Source: ZLKRG08 sp964565165
GTDB lineage: Bacteria; Actinomycetota; Actinomycetes; Nanopelagicales; Nanopelagicaceae
Direction of reading: 5' to 3'
DNA: 5,506 nucleotides
NCBI GenBank assembly: GCA_964565165.1
Contig: CAZMDJ010000064.1
Span: 1-5,506, forward strand
Positions 1 through 5,138 of the stretch are shown here, piece after piece. Under the pieces are notes generated by a model, which worked only from the letters and a program-made list of their open reading frames with translations, made no database searches and was not told the origin of the DNA. Within the stretch, counting starts at the first letter, position 1, and each line of letters begins with the position of its first letter. Made by a program: the position numbers and the translations under genes.

Positions 1-185
1 ACTGTTGAGCGAATTGCTTGATCAGCCTTCTTTGGATCAACGCCAAGTAGCATCGCAACTTCGATTGTCGCGTCGTACTTAACTGTTGTTGTTTCCTTTG
101 CAAGAGTTGCAGCTTCAAGCGGTGAATAGATCTTGTTGCTATCTACCTTTGCTGCTGCCTCTAAGTACTTCTTACTGCGCTTCAT
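1..185 (-). CDS. rplA: 50S ribosomal protein L1, N-terminal part (truncated by window edge)
   Basis: Encodes the first 61 residues of ribosomal protein L1, the 23S rRNA-binding protein of the mobile L1 stalk near the E site; L1 is also a translational repressor of its own operon in many bacteria. The reading begins MKRSKKYLEAAAKVDSNKIY and continues with SPLEAATLAKE and EVAMLLGVDPKKADQ, the highly conserved L1 opening (lysine-rich start, then the GVDPxKADQ block). The frame runs open off the left edge, so the rest of the gene (usually about 230 codons in total) is missing only because the window stops. The ATG at 185 is supported by an AGGA ribosome-binding site at 190-193, with rather short spacing. 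It lies 90 bases after rplK, and that gap carries two hairpins that may control its translation. Confidence 0.95.
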   Translation of the reverse strand, partial: MKRSKKYLEAAAKVDSNKIYSPLEAATLAKETTTVKYDATIEVAMLLGVDPKKADQAIRST

Positions 186-216
186 TTCTTCCTAACTTTC
201 TTTTAATACGTAGGTT

Positions 217-248
217 GTGGTGCTTTCGATCCAGCGTGGATCTCCCAC
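217..248 (-). promoter_or_regulatory. putative L1-binding mRNA element (autoregulatory site)
   Basis: On the minus strand this stretch starts GTGGGAGATCC and ends CACCAC. An outer GTGG/CCAC helix (245-248 with 217-220) encloses an inner perfect 6-bp helix GATCCA/TGGATC (237-242 with 228-233) with a CGC loop; asymmetric unpaired bases separate the two helices. The GUGGGAG string and the two-helix, internal-loop shape resemble the L1 site of 23S rRNA (helices 76-77, which carry GGUGGGAGG in E. coli). L1 is known to repress its operon by binding an mRNA copy of that site. The position between rplK and rplA, ending 31 bases before the rplA ATG, fits. Folding was done by eye, so binding is an inference. 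Confidence 0.55.
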
Positions 249-274
249 TTTGCTTCACCGAAGTGAAGAAAAGT
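247..274 (-). other. stem-loop with UUCG tetraloop just after rplK
   Basis: In the transcript this reads ACUUU-U-CUUCAC-UUCG-GUGAAG-C-AAAGU: a 6-bp perfect stem (263-268 with 253-258) closed by the extra-stable cUUCGg loop, extended by a further 5 bp beyond a single U/C mismatch. It begins two bases after the rplK stop codon. No U-tract follows, so it is not a canonical intrinsic terminator; it could protect or process the mRNA or cause pausing. Its outer two bases are shared with the neighbouring L1-like element, so the two folds compete slightly at their junction. Confidence 0.5.
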
Positions 275-275
275 T

Positions 276-710
276 TTACATGCCGTCGACGATAATTCCC
301 ATTGAGCGAGCGGTACCTGCGATGATCAAGGTAGCTGCTTCGATGTCATTAGCGTTTAGGTCTTCCATCTTTGTCTTAGCAATATCAGCAGCCTGAGCCT
401 TTGAGATTGTTGCGACCTTGTTCTTGTGAGGAATAGCAGAACCCTTTTCGATTCCAGCTGCCTTCAAGATCAAGCGAGATGCAGGAGGTGTCTTTGTGAC
501 GAATGTGAATGAGCGATCTTCATAAACAGTAATTTCTACTGGAATGATGTTGCCCTTTTGTGACTCAGTAGCAGCGTTGTATGCCTTTACGAAGTCCATG
601 ATGTTCACACCATGCTGACCGAGAGCTGGACCTACTGGAGGAGCTGGTGTTGCAGCGCCTGCTTCGATCTGCAACTTGATCATTGCAGATACTTTTTTCT
701 TTGGTGCCAT
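276..710 (-). CDS. rplK: 50S ribosomal protein L11
   Basis: Ribosomal protein L11, 144 residues (the normal family length), binds the GTPase-associated region of 23S rRNA and forms the base of the L7/L12 stalk. It modulates elongation-factor GTPases and stringent-response activation, and is part of the thiostrepton target. The N-terminal domain has the proline-rich block PAPPVGPALGQHGVNIMDF (about residues 22-40), followed by VYEDRSFTFVTKTPPAS. The C-terminal rRNA-binding domain has KAAGIEKGS and ends with the conserved GTARSMGI. The ATG at 710 gives the usual MAPKKKVSAMIKLQIEAG start and is preceded by AAGGA about 9 bases upstream. It follows nusG after a 60-base purine-rich gap and precedes rplA, the standard L11 operon order. 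Confidence 0.97.
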   Translation of the reverse strand: MAPKKKVSAMIKLQIEAGAATPAPPVGPALGQHGVNIMDFVKAYNAATESQKGNIIPVEITVYEDRSFTFVTKTPPASRLILKAAGIEKGSAIPHKNKVATISKAQAADIAKTKMEDLNANDIEAATLIIAGTARSMGIIVDGM

Positions 711-770
711 TTCTCGTTTTCCTTTTTCTTGTTCTTTTTTATTGCTTTTCTTACTGTCTTGCTTTTAGTT

Positions 771-1463
771 TCAGATCTTCTGAACTTGGTTGAAGCCAAG
801 CTCTACTGGGGTCTCGCGACCGAAGATTGAAACCAAAACCTTTAGCTTTGCCTGTTCCGGCATGATCTCTGAAATTGATGCAGGAAGCGTTGCAAATGGG
901 CCATCCATAACGGTGACTGATTCGCCAACTTCGAAATCAACATGCTTGATATCTGGCTTGCCATCCTTCTTAACAGGACGTGGTGCCAAGATCTTCTCAA
1001 CTTCATCAAGTGAAAGCGGTGATGGGTGGTGTGCGTTTCCAACGAAACCTGTAACGCCAGGAGTGTTACGAACTGCAGACCATGATTCATCGGTAAGTTC
1101 CATACGAACTAGAACATAACCTGGATAAACATTGCGCTTAACAGTCTTGCGTTGACCGTTCTTGATTTCAGTGAATTCCTCTTCAGGAACTTCGATCTGA
1201 TAAATGTAATCTTCCATGTGCAATGTGTTGATACGGTTTTGAAGGTTAGCTTTTACCTTCTTCTCGTAACCTGCATATGAGTGAACCACGAACCACTCAC
1301 CAGGAGCAGTTGCGAGCGCACGACGGAATTCCGCGTTTACGTCATCTTCGACAACTTCTTCAACAGCCTCTACTGCTTCTACCGCTGCCTCTGTTGATTC
1401 AGCTGAAGATGCAAGAGCTGCTTCGAAAGCGTCTTGACCTGAAACTTCTAGTTCTTCTGACAT
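771..1463 (-). CDS. nusG: transcription termination/antitermination factor NusG
   Basis: NusG binds the clamp of RNA polymerase through its NGN domain, and links it to Rho or the ribosome (protein S10) through its KOW domain. The product is 230 residues, longer than the roughly 180 of E. coli because of an acidic, alanine/glutamate-rich extension (residues 1 to about 47) typical of Actinobacteria. The NGN domain starts near residue 56 (EWFVVHSYAGYEKKVKANL) and includes YPGYVLVRMELTD and NTPGVTGFVG. The KOW domain (about 178-230) has VMDGPFATLPASISEI and VSIFGRETPVELGF; the KOW glycine after the GPF segment is replaced, as I recall for other actinobacterial NusG. The ATG at 1463 has a GGGA-type ribosome-binding site overlapping the end of secE, whose stop codon is only 8 bases away, so translation is probably coupled. 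Confidence 0.97.
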   Translation of the reverse strand: MSEELEVSGQDAFEAALASSAESTEAAVEAVEAVEEVVEDDVNAEFRRALATAPGEWFVVHSYAGYEKKVKANLQNRINTLHMEDYIYQIEVPEEEFTEIKNGQRKTVKRNVYPGYVLVRMELTDESWSAVRNTPGVTGFVGNAHHPSPLSLDEVEKILAPRPVKKDGKPDIKHVDFEVGESVTVMDGPFATLPASISEIMPEQAKLKVLVSIFGRETPVELGFNQVQKI

Positions 1464-1471
1464 TTAATCCC

Positions 1472-1693
1472 TTACCCGAAAATCCAGAAAACTAACTTGG
1501 TTAGACCAAGATCGAAAATTGAAACCACTGCGATGATGAAAGTTACGAATACCAATACAACAGATGTGTATGTGGTCAGCTGTTCACGAGTTGGCCAAAC
1601 GACGCGCTTCAACTCTGAAACAACTTGACGATAGAACAAAGCAATGCGACCGAAAAGACCAAGCTTCTCGTCATGAGTTACTTCTTGTTCCAC
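1472..1693 (-). CDS. secE: preprotein translocase subunit SecE
   Basis: SecE is the small essential subunit that clamps SecY in the SecYEG protein-export channel of the cytoplasmic membrane. The product is 73 residues, with an amphipathic segment carrying the family signature ELKRVVWPTREQL (residues 28-40), then a single transmembrane helix (about 43-63, rich in V, I and F) and a short hydrophobic tail ending FWIFG. This is the single-spanning form usual outside enterobacteria. I chose the GTG at 1693 as start because a good GAGAGG ribosome-binding site lies 7 bases upstream. The reading frame extends further, but that extension runs through the tRNA-Trp gene and cannot be protein. It is transcribed after tRNA-Trp and before nusG, a highly conserved order. 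Confidence 0.93.
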   Translation of the reverse strand: MEQEVTHDEKLGLFGRIALFYRQVVSELKRVVWPTREQLTTYTSVVLVFVTFIIAVVSIFDLGLTKLVFWIFG

Positions 1694-1719
1694 TCTTCTT
1701 CCTCTCTCTTTCCATCTTG

Positions 1720-1792
1720 CAGGGCAGGAGGGATTTGAACCCCCAACCGCCGGTTTTGGAGACCGGAACTCTGCCAATTGAGCTACTGCCCT
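1720..1792 (-). tRNA. trnW: tRNA-Trp (anticodon CCA)
   Basis: A full cloverleaf on the minus strand: 7-bp acceptor stem AGGGCAG/CTGCCCT, D stem GCTC/GAGT, anticodon stem CCGGT/ACCGG around the loop CTCCAAA (anticodon CCA at 1757-1759), and T arm GGGGG-TTCAAAT-CCCTC with one G-U pair. The discriminator base is G (1720), as expected for tryptophan. The terminal CCA is not encoded. The gene stands directly upstream of secE, as in other Actinobacteria, and is probably cut from the secE-nusG transcript or from its own leader. Confidence 0.96.
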
Positions 1793-1797
1793 CTGTA

Positions 1798-1829
1798 TGA
1801 CGGCACGGCAAAGCCTGCCGAATCCGTCA
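1798..1829 (-). repeat. two-step inverted repeat in the tRNA-Trp leader
   Basis: TGACGG (1798-1803) pairs with CCGTCA (1824-1829), and inside it CGGCA (1806-1810) pairs with TGCCG (1816-1820) across a five-base loop. This gives an 11-bp stem with a small TG/ATT internal loop. It ends five bases before the mature 5' end of tRNA-Trp. If transcription of the tRNA-Trp/secE unit starts further upstream, this would be a leader hairpin close to the RNase P cleavage site. On the plus strand it would lie upstream of aspC. No U-tract accompanies it on either strand. Confidence 0.45.
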
Positions 1830-1877
1830 AGGTCGGCAAGTCTAAGGGTGAGCGTGATGAAAGAGAAATCGAGGATA

Positions 1878-1891
1878 TTTCACGCTTGAAA
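1878..1891. repeat. short dyad in the aspC/tRNA-Trp divergent region
   Basis: TTTCA and TGAAA flank a four-base centre (CGCT), making a 14-base dyad in the 122-base gap between the divergent aspC and tRNA-Trp genes. It lies next to the start point predicted from the candidate tRNA-Trp promoter (about 1886), so it could be an operator. It is short and AT-rich, and could be chance. Confidence 0.25.
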
Positions 1892-1892
1892 G

Positions 1893-1921
1893 CGGTTACG
1901 GCAGACTACGGGCTATGACAA
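1893..1921 (-). promoter_or_regulatory. candidate promoter for the tRNA-Trp/secE/nusG unit
   Basis: On the minus strand a TTGTCA box (1916-1921, five of six matches to the sigma-70 -35 consensus) is followed after 17 bases by TAACCG (1893-1898), a weak -10 box. The predicted start near 1886 would give a leader of about 94 bases containing the 1798-1829 hairpin. The -35 box overlaps the start codon region of the divergent aspC gene. The TAACC core recurs in the two other candidate promoters of this window, which is the main reason to list it. Confidence 0.3.
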
Positions 1922-3117
1922 AGCCACGTATCTCCGCTCGAATCGCTGCAATCGCTGAATCTGCCACCTTGGCAGTTGATGGAAAGGCGAAGGCGCTTAA
2001 AGCAGCAGGACGACCAGTGATCGGTTTTGGCGCAGGTGAACCAGATTTCCCTACACCTGATTACATCGTGCAATCTGCAGTTGATGCTGCAAGCAAAGTA
2101 GCAAACCATCGCTACACACCAACACCAGGTCTACCTGAATTACGCGATGCAATTGTCGCAAAGACAAAACGCGATAGCGGTTATGAAGTTACTGCGGATC
2201 AAGTACTTGTAACTAACGGTGGCAAGCAAGCTGTTTATCAAGCATTCGCAACTATCGTTGATAAAGGCGATGAAGTTTTATTGCCTGCTCCTTATTGGAC
2301 AACATATCCAGAAGCGATCAAATTAGCCGGCGGTGTTCCGGTAGAAGTTTTCGCGGATGAAACACAGAATTATTTAGTAACAGTCGAACAGTTAGAAGCT
2401 GCGCGTACAGATAAGACCAAGGCGCTTCTATTCTGCTCACCATCAAACCCAACTGGTTCTGTTTATACTCCAGAGCAGACAAAAGCAATTGGCGAATGGG
2501 CACTGAAGCATGGCATCTGGGTAATCACAGATGAGATTTACGAACACTTGGTTTATGACGGCGCAAAGGCAACATCAATTTGTGTTGCAGTTCCAGCGCT
2601 TGCAGATACCTGCATTGTTCTAAATGGCGTTGCTAAAACTTATGCAATGACCGGATGGCGCGTGGGCTGGATGATTGGGCCAAAGGATGTAATCAAGGCT
2701 GCAACCAACCTGCAATCACATTTAACTTCTAACGTAAATAACGTAGCGCAGCGTGCAGCGATTACCGCGTTAACAAATGATCTAAAAGCAGTTCATGAAA
2801 TGGGCGTTGCCTTTAATCGTCGCCGCAAGTTAATCGTTGATTTAATCAATGAAATCCCTGGTTTTGAATGCCCAACTCCAGAAGGCGCTTTCTATGTTTA
2901 TCCATCTGTAAAGGGTGCGCTAAATAAGACTTATCGCGGCAAGACTCCGACTACTTCTAGCGAATTAGCAACGTTGATTCTTGATGAAGTTGAGGTAGCT
3001 GCGGTTCCTGGCGAAGCATTTGGTCCTTCAGGTTATCTACGTTTTAGCTACGCAACTAGCGATGAAGATATTAAAGAGGGTATTGCACGTATCAAGAAGT
3101 TAATTACCGAAGGCTAA
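1915..3117 (+). CDS. aspC: pyridoxal-phosphate aspartate aminotransferase, class I
   Basis: Aspartate aminotransferase interconverts aspartate plus 2-oxoglutarate and oxaloacetate plus glutamate in the cytoplasm, joining nitrogen metabolism to the TCA cycle. The 400-residue product has the class I fold with all expected residues: GAGEPDFPTP near the N-terminus (39-48), YTPTPGLPELRDAI (67-80), Asn178 in SPSNPTG, Asp206 and Tyr209 in TDEIYE, the PLP-binding Lys241 in VAKTYAMTGWRVG, and Arg376 in YLRFSYA for the substrate carboxylate. It resembles the subgroup Ib enzymes of Gram-positives and thermophiles. The ATG at 1915 is the only start codon after an in-frame stop at 1858, yet no ribosome-binding site precedes it, so leaderless translation is possible. 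It is the lone plus-strand gene and overlaps the murB tail by 14 bases. Prephenate or another amino acid as a second substrate cannot be excluded. Confidence 0.93.
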   Translation: MTKPRISARIAAIAESATLAVDGKAKALKAAGRPVIGFGAGEPDFPTPDYIVQSAVDAASKVANHRYTPTPGLPELRDAIVAKTKRDSGYEVTADQVLVTNGGKQAVYQAFATIVDKGDEVLLPAPYWTTYPEAIKLAGGVPVEVFADETQNYLVTVEQLEAARTDKTKALLFCSPSNPTGSVYTPEQTKAIGEWALKHGIWVITDEIYEHLVYDGAKATSICVAVPALADTCIVLNGVAKTYAMTGWRVGWMIGPKDVIKAATNLQSHLTSNVNNVAQRAAITALTNDLKAVHEMGVAFNRRRKLIVDLINEIPGFECPTPEGAFYVYPSVKGALNKTYRGKTPTTSSELATLILDEVEVAAVPGEAFGPSGYLRFSYATSDEDIKEGIARIKKLITEG

Positions 3118-3136
3118 TTCCAACTAAATTAACTTC
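3096..3136. repeat. 10-bp inverted repeat spanning the aspC/murB convergence
   Basis: GAAGTTAATT (3096-3105) and AATTAACTTC (3127-3136) are perfect inverted copies separated by 21 bases, and they bracket both overlapping stop codons. The arms lie in coding sequence, the first at the end of aspC and the second at the end of murB. No other space exists for a terminator between these converging genes. The arms are AT-rich and have no U-tract, so a terminator role is only a suggestion. Confidence 0.35.
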
Positions 3137-4117
3137 AGGTACTAAATCGATTCCGTATTTCATCTTCACGGCATCTTTTACTTCCATAGCAAGAGCAGCG
3201 ATATCTGATGCCTTTGCATTATCTGCATTGGTAATTGCTAAAACATGCTTACCTGAAATCGCAGCGCCATTTAACTTCTGACCTTTGCAGATTCCGCTCT
3301 GCTCAATTAACCAAGCTGCGCTGGTCTTAAATGTGCCATCACCTTGTGGGTACTTTGGCGCTCCTTCTGGAATTAAATTCTCTGCCACGATCGGATTGGT
3401 AAAGAAAGATCCTGCGCTAAAGGTGTCCTTATCGTTTGGATTTAAAAGCATTCCTTTACGGCCGCGAATCTTTAAAACCGCTTCGCGAGTTTTGATTACA
3501 TCTGCCTTCTGCCCTACTTCGATACCAAGTTCTGCGGCAAGTTCAGCATAAGTAATCGGCGTAGTCATTTCACCGCGGCGTAAATTAAATTGCACTTCTA
3601 GAACCACAAAGCGACCAGGGTTTTTCTTAAATAATGAATCGCGATAAGAAAATTGGCACTCTTCGTTGGTAAATGTTTTTAACGCTTTTGCTTGGCGATC
3701 ATAGGTACGAACTCGCATTACAAATTCGCTGACCTCGTGGCCATATGCGCCGATATTTTGAATTGGCGCCGCGCCAACGGTGCCCGGAATACCGGAAAGT
3801 GTTTCTAGCCCTGCCCAGCCACGTTCAATGGTGGTTGCGACAAAATCATCCCAATTTTCGCCAGCGCCGATATTTAAAGTTGCGCCGCTACATGCATCAA
3901 CCTCTGCGGCTACTTTGTTGTTGGCTATTTGAATTACTGTGCCTGGAAAACCGGTATCGCTAATGAGCACATTGCTACCGCTACCTAAAATTAAAACTGG
4001 TTGATCCCCTGCAGCTTCTATGGCCGCGATGATTTCTGATTCATTACTTGCACGAACAAAGTTCTGAGCCGGTCCGCCAACGCGAAGGGTGGTGTGATCT
4101 TTTAAGTTTTCCGACAT
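3104..4117 (-). CDS. murB: UDP-N-acetylenolpyruvoylglucosamine reductase MurB
   Basis: MurB reduces UDP-GlcNAc-enolpyruvate to UDP-N-acetylmuramate with NADPH and bound FAD, the second committed step of peptidoglycan precursor synthesis, in the cytoplasm. The 337-residue protein shows HTTLRVGGPA at the start, the FAD-binding strand ILGSGSNVLISD (43-54), SGIPGTVGAAPIQNIGAYG (108-126), and the type I tyrosine motif YRDS (158-161). The presumed catalytic Ser237 lies in SAGSFFTNP, and Glu328 in PEVNLVG near the end. The YRxS loop marks the type I (E. coli-like) class. The ATG at 4117 lies 3 bases after the hadB stop with an AAAGG ribosome-binding site inside hadB, so it closes the rpmG-hadA-hadB-murB unit. 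Its 3' end overlaps convergent aspC by 14 bases. Confidence 0.96.
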   Translation of the reverse strand: MSENLKDHTTLRVGGPAQNFVRASNESEIIAAIEAAGDQPVLILGSGSNVLISDTGFPGTVIQIANNKVAAEVDACSGATLNIGAGENWDDFVATTIERGWAGLETLSGIPGTVGAAPIQNIGAYGHEVSEFVMRVRTYDRQAKALKTFTNEECQFSYRDSLFKKNPGRFVVLEVQFNLRRGEMTTPITYAELAAELGIEVGQKADVIKTREAVLKIRGRKGMLLNPNDKDTFSAGSFFTNPIVAENLIPEGAPKYPQGDGTFKTSAAWLIEQSGICKGQKLNGAAISGKHVLAITNADNAKASDIAALAMEVKDAVKMKYGIDLVPEVNLVGISLR

Positions 4118-4120
4118 TTG

Positions 4121-4522
4121 TTATGCCTTTAAAACAATTGCGCGGGCCATGCCTAAAACTTTAACGCCTGCACTTGTTGCATTTAGATCAAGACGTACGC
4201 GTCCATCAGGGAAAACTTCTCCGACCGTTGCAGAGACCGTTAAATCAACCTTCTGATCAGCTGGAACGAAAACTGGCTTGGTAAAGCGAGCGCTATATTC
4301 CTTAACCTGTGCGCTGCCGCCAGCCCAATCCGCTGCATATTGGCCAACTAGCCCCATAGTTAACATGCCATGAGCAATAACGTTTGGTAGCCCGACGCTA
4401 ACTGCGAACTCTTCGTTCTGATGAATTGGATTTTGATCTCCTGATGCATCTGCATATTGCTTAAGCAATGCGCGATCAATGTAGAAAATTCTCTCTGGAA
4501 GAACTGTGCCGACTTCGATCAT
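4121..4522 (-). CDS. hadB: (3R)-hydroxyacyl-ACP dehydratase catalytic subunit HadB (MaoC-like)
   Basis: A single hot-dog-fold MaoC/R-hydratase domain of 133 residues. HadB-type proteins pair with HadA to dehydrate 3-hydroxyacyl-ACP in the type II fatty acid synthase cycle. The hydratase-2 signature is complete: YADASGDQNPIHQNEEFA (residues 23-40) with the catalytic pair Asp29 and His34, then GLPNVIAHGMLTMGLVG (44-60). I placed the start at the ATG at 4522, where ATGA overlaps the stop of hadA, a classic translational coupling signal; an upstream in-frame ATG at 4546 would lie within hadA and lengthen the protein by eight residues unlike the family. No strong ribosome-binding site is visible. 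Mycolic acids are not implied: the role in ordinary fatty acid synthesis is inferred from family and gene order. Confidence 0.88.
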   Translation of the reverse strand: MIEVGTVLPERIFYIDRALLKQYADASGDQNPIHQNEEFAVSVGLPNVIAHGMLTMGLVGQYAADWAGGSAQVKEYSARFTKPVFVPADQKVDLTVSATVGEVFPDGRVRLDLNATSAGVKVLGMARAIVLKA

Positions 4523-4905
4523 GCGCGCACCACCAGAGTCGACCAATTGGTTACAGCTAGCTTTTCATTTACATAGAGATCGCTACGTGCAGTTACAAAT
4601 TCATTGCCGGCCATCTGCTTGTAACCTTCAAGAGTTGAATCGCAACGGACTACATCGCCAGCTTTAAGTGGCTGATGAATTTCGAATTCCTGATCGCCAT
4701 GAACAATGCGATCCCAATTAACGCCAACTTCTGGTGAAGTTAAAACTGCTTGTGATTGATCAAGCGAAATACGAATTGAAAATGTTGGCGGTGCAATCGA
4801 AGTATCTTTCTCTCCGAGCACAGCACAGAAAGCATCTATTTCAGATTGTGTGATTGAAACATCCGCGCCTTTAAAGGTGCGCCCGATCGCGTCGGGTTTG
4901 ATCAT
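4519..4905 (-). CDS. hadA: short HadA-like hydroxyacyl-ACP dehydratase subunit
   Basis: A MaoC-like, N-terminal dehydratase-domain protein of 128 residues that should form the non-catalytic, substrate-binding partner of HadB. Family marks are IGRTFKGADVSIT near the N-terminus, APPTFSIRIS (38-47), WDRIVHGDQEFEIHQPLKAGD (64-84), and AGNEFVTARSDLYVN (99-113). It lacks the catalytic Asp-His signature, as HadA does. Compared with homologues as I recall them (about 145-158 residues), roughly 15 residues between the GE-D turn (31-34) and APPTF are missing, a compact variant rather than a frameshift because the flanks stay in frame. The ATG at 4905 shares its A with the rpmG stop (TAATG). A longer reading from 4941 would lie inside rpmG and is rejected. 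Translation probably depends on ribosomes finishing rpmG. Confidence 0.85.
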   Translation of the reverse strand: MIKPDAIGRTFKGADVSITQSEIDAFCAVLGEKDTSIAPPTFSIRISLDQSQAVLTSPEVGVNWDRIVHGDQEFEIHQPLKAGDVVRCDSTLEGYKQMAGNEFVTARSDLYVNEKLAVTNWSTLVVRA

Positions 4906-5075
4906 TAGCGGGTTTCGCGGTGAAGAGTTGAAGCCTTGCAACGTGGGCAGAACTTCTTAAGTTCCATGCGGTCTGGATCGTTGCGACGGTTCTTCTTTGT
5001 GATGTAGTTGCGTTCTTTGCAATCTACGCACGCCATGGTGATCTTTGGACGTACGTCCGCGCTCTTGCTTGCCAT
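4905..5075 (-). CDS. rpmG: 50S ribosomal protein L33
   Basis: Ribosomal protein L33, 56 residues, a small 50S protein near the E site. The sequence begins MASKSADVRPKIT and has the zinc-ribbon form with Cys16 and Cys19 (ACVDCKERNYITKKNRRN) and Cys43 and Cys46 (KFCPRCK), ending TLHRETR. All four metal-binding cysteines are present, so this is the zinc-containing (C+) type; a zinc-free paralogue used in zinc shortage might exist elsewhere but is not in the window. The ATG at 5075 has an excellent AAGGAG ribosome-binding site seven bases upstream (5083-5088). It leads the rpmG-hadA-hadB-murB unit and follows tRNA-Met, as is usual in Actinobacteria. Confidence 0.96.
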   Translation of the reverse strand: MASKSADVRPKITMACVDCKERNYITKKNRRNDPDRMELKKFCPRCKASTLHRETR

Positions 5076-5082
5076 GGTTTAA

Positions 5083-5088
5083 CTCCTT
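5083..5088 (-). promoter_or_regulatory. ribosome-binding site of rpmG
   Basis: AAGGAG on the minus strand, seven bases before the rpmG ATG. It is the strongest Shine-Dalgarno sequence in the window. It contrasts with the downstream hadA and hadB starts, which have none and rely on stop/start overlaps, so this site probably sets the translation level for the coupled genes. Confidence 0.8.
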
Positions 5089-5098
5089 GTTTGTTGAG

Positions 5099-5118
5099 GG
5101 TCAAAGGTTACTTTGACC
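5099..5118. repeat. perfect 8-bp inverted repeat upstream of rpmG
   Basis: GGTCAAAG (5099-5106) and CTTTGACC (5111-5118) are perfect inverted copies around a four-base centre GTTA. The repeat lies between the tRNA-Met 3' end and the rpmG ribosome-binding site and contains the candidate -10 box TAACCT. It could be a DNA operator over the promoter. In RNA reading through from the tRNAs it could instead be a hairpin separating tRNA from mRNA. No U-run follows, so a canonical terminator is unlikely. Confidence 0.6.
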
Positions 5119-5132
5119 TGTTGCTATTTCAA
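5105..5132 (-). promoter_or_regulatory. candidate promoter of rpmG-hadA-hadB-murB
   Basis: On the minus strand TTGAAA (5127-5132, five of six matches to TTGACA) is followed after 16 bases by TAACCT (5105-5110), which fits the TAnnnT form of actinobacterial -10 boxes. The start would fall near 5098, giving a leader of about 23 bases that contains the rpmG ribosome-binding site. It sits just after the encoded CCA of tRNA-Met, so the mRNA could be made independently of the tRNAs. The -10 box lies within the 5099-5118 inverted repeat. Confidence 0.45.
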
Positions 5133-5138
5133 AAATCT

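Noticed and set aside
86..295. Plus-strand frame of 69 residues across the rplK-rplA gap
   Set aside because: It is antisense to rplA and the gap hairpins; no recognisable protein.
711..770. T-rich tract between rplK and nusG as a plus-strand terminator U-tract
   Set aside because: No hairpin stands before it and no plus-strand gene ends there; on the coding strand it is a purine-rich leader with the rplK ribosome-binding site.
612..830. Phenylalanine/leucine-rich plus-strand frame resembling a membrane peptide
   Set aside because: It is the complement of the purine-rich nusG-rplK gap and the coding ends; no independent support.
1277..1495. Leucine-rich 72-residue plus-strand reading frame
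   Set aside because: It is antisense to nusG, and its leucine runs mirror the Ala/Glu-rich NusG extension; no ribosome-binding site or family resemblance.
1694..1777. N-terminal extension of secE to an ATG at 1777
   Set aside because: It would translate most of the tRNA-Trp gene; the GTG at 1693 has a proper ribosome-binding site and gives a normal SecE length.
1801..1830. TTGACG (1825-1830, minus strand) as a -35 box for tRNA-Trp
   Set aside because: No acceptable -10 box occurs 15-19 bases downstream; the bases are better explained as an arm of the hairpin.
4523..4546. Longer hadB start at 4546
   Set aside because: It adds eight residues from within hadA; the ATGA overlap start at 4522 is the better choice.
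4906..4941. Longer hadA start at 4941
   Set aside because: It lies inside rpmG in another frame; the TAATG start at 4905 matches the family N-terminus.
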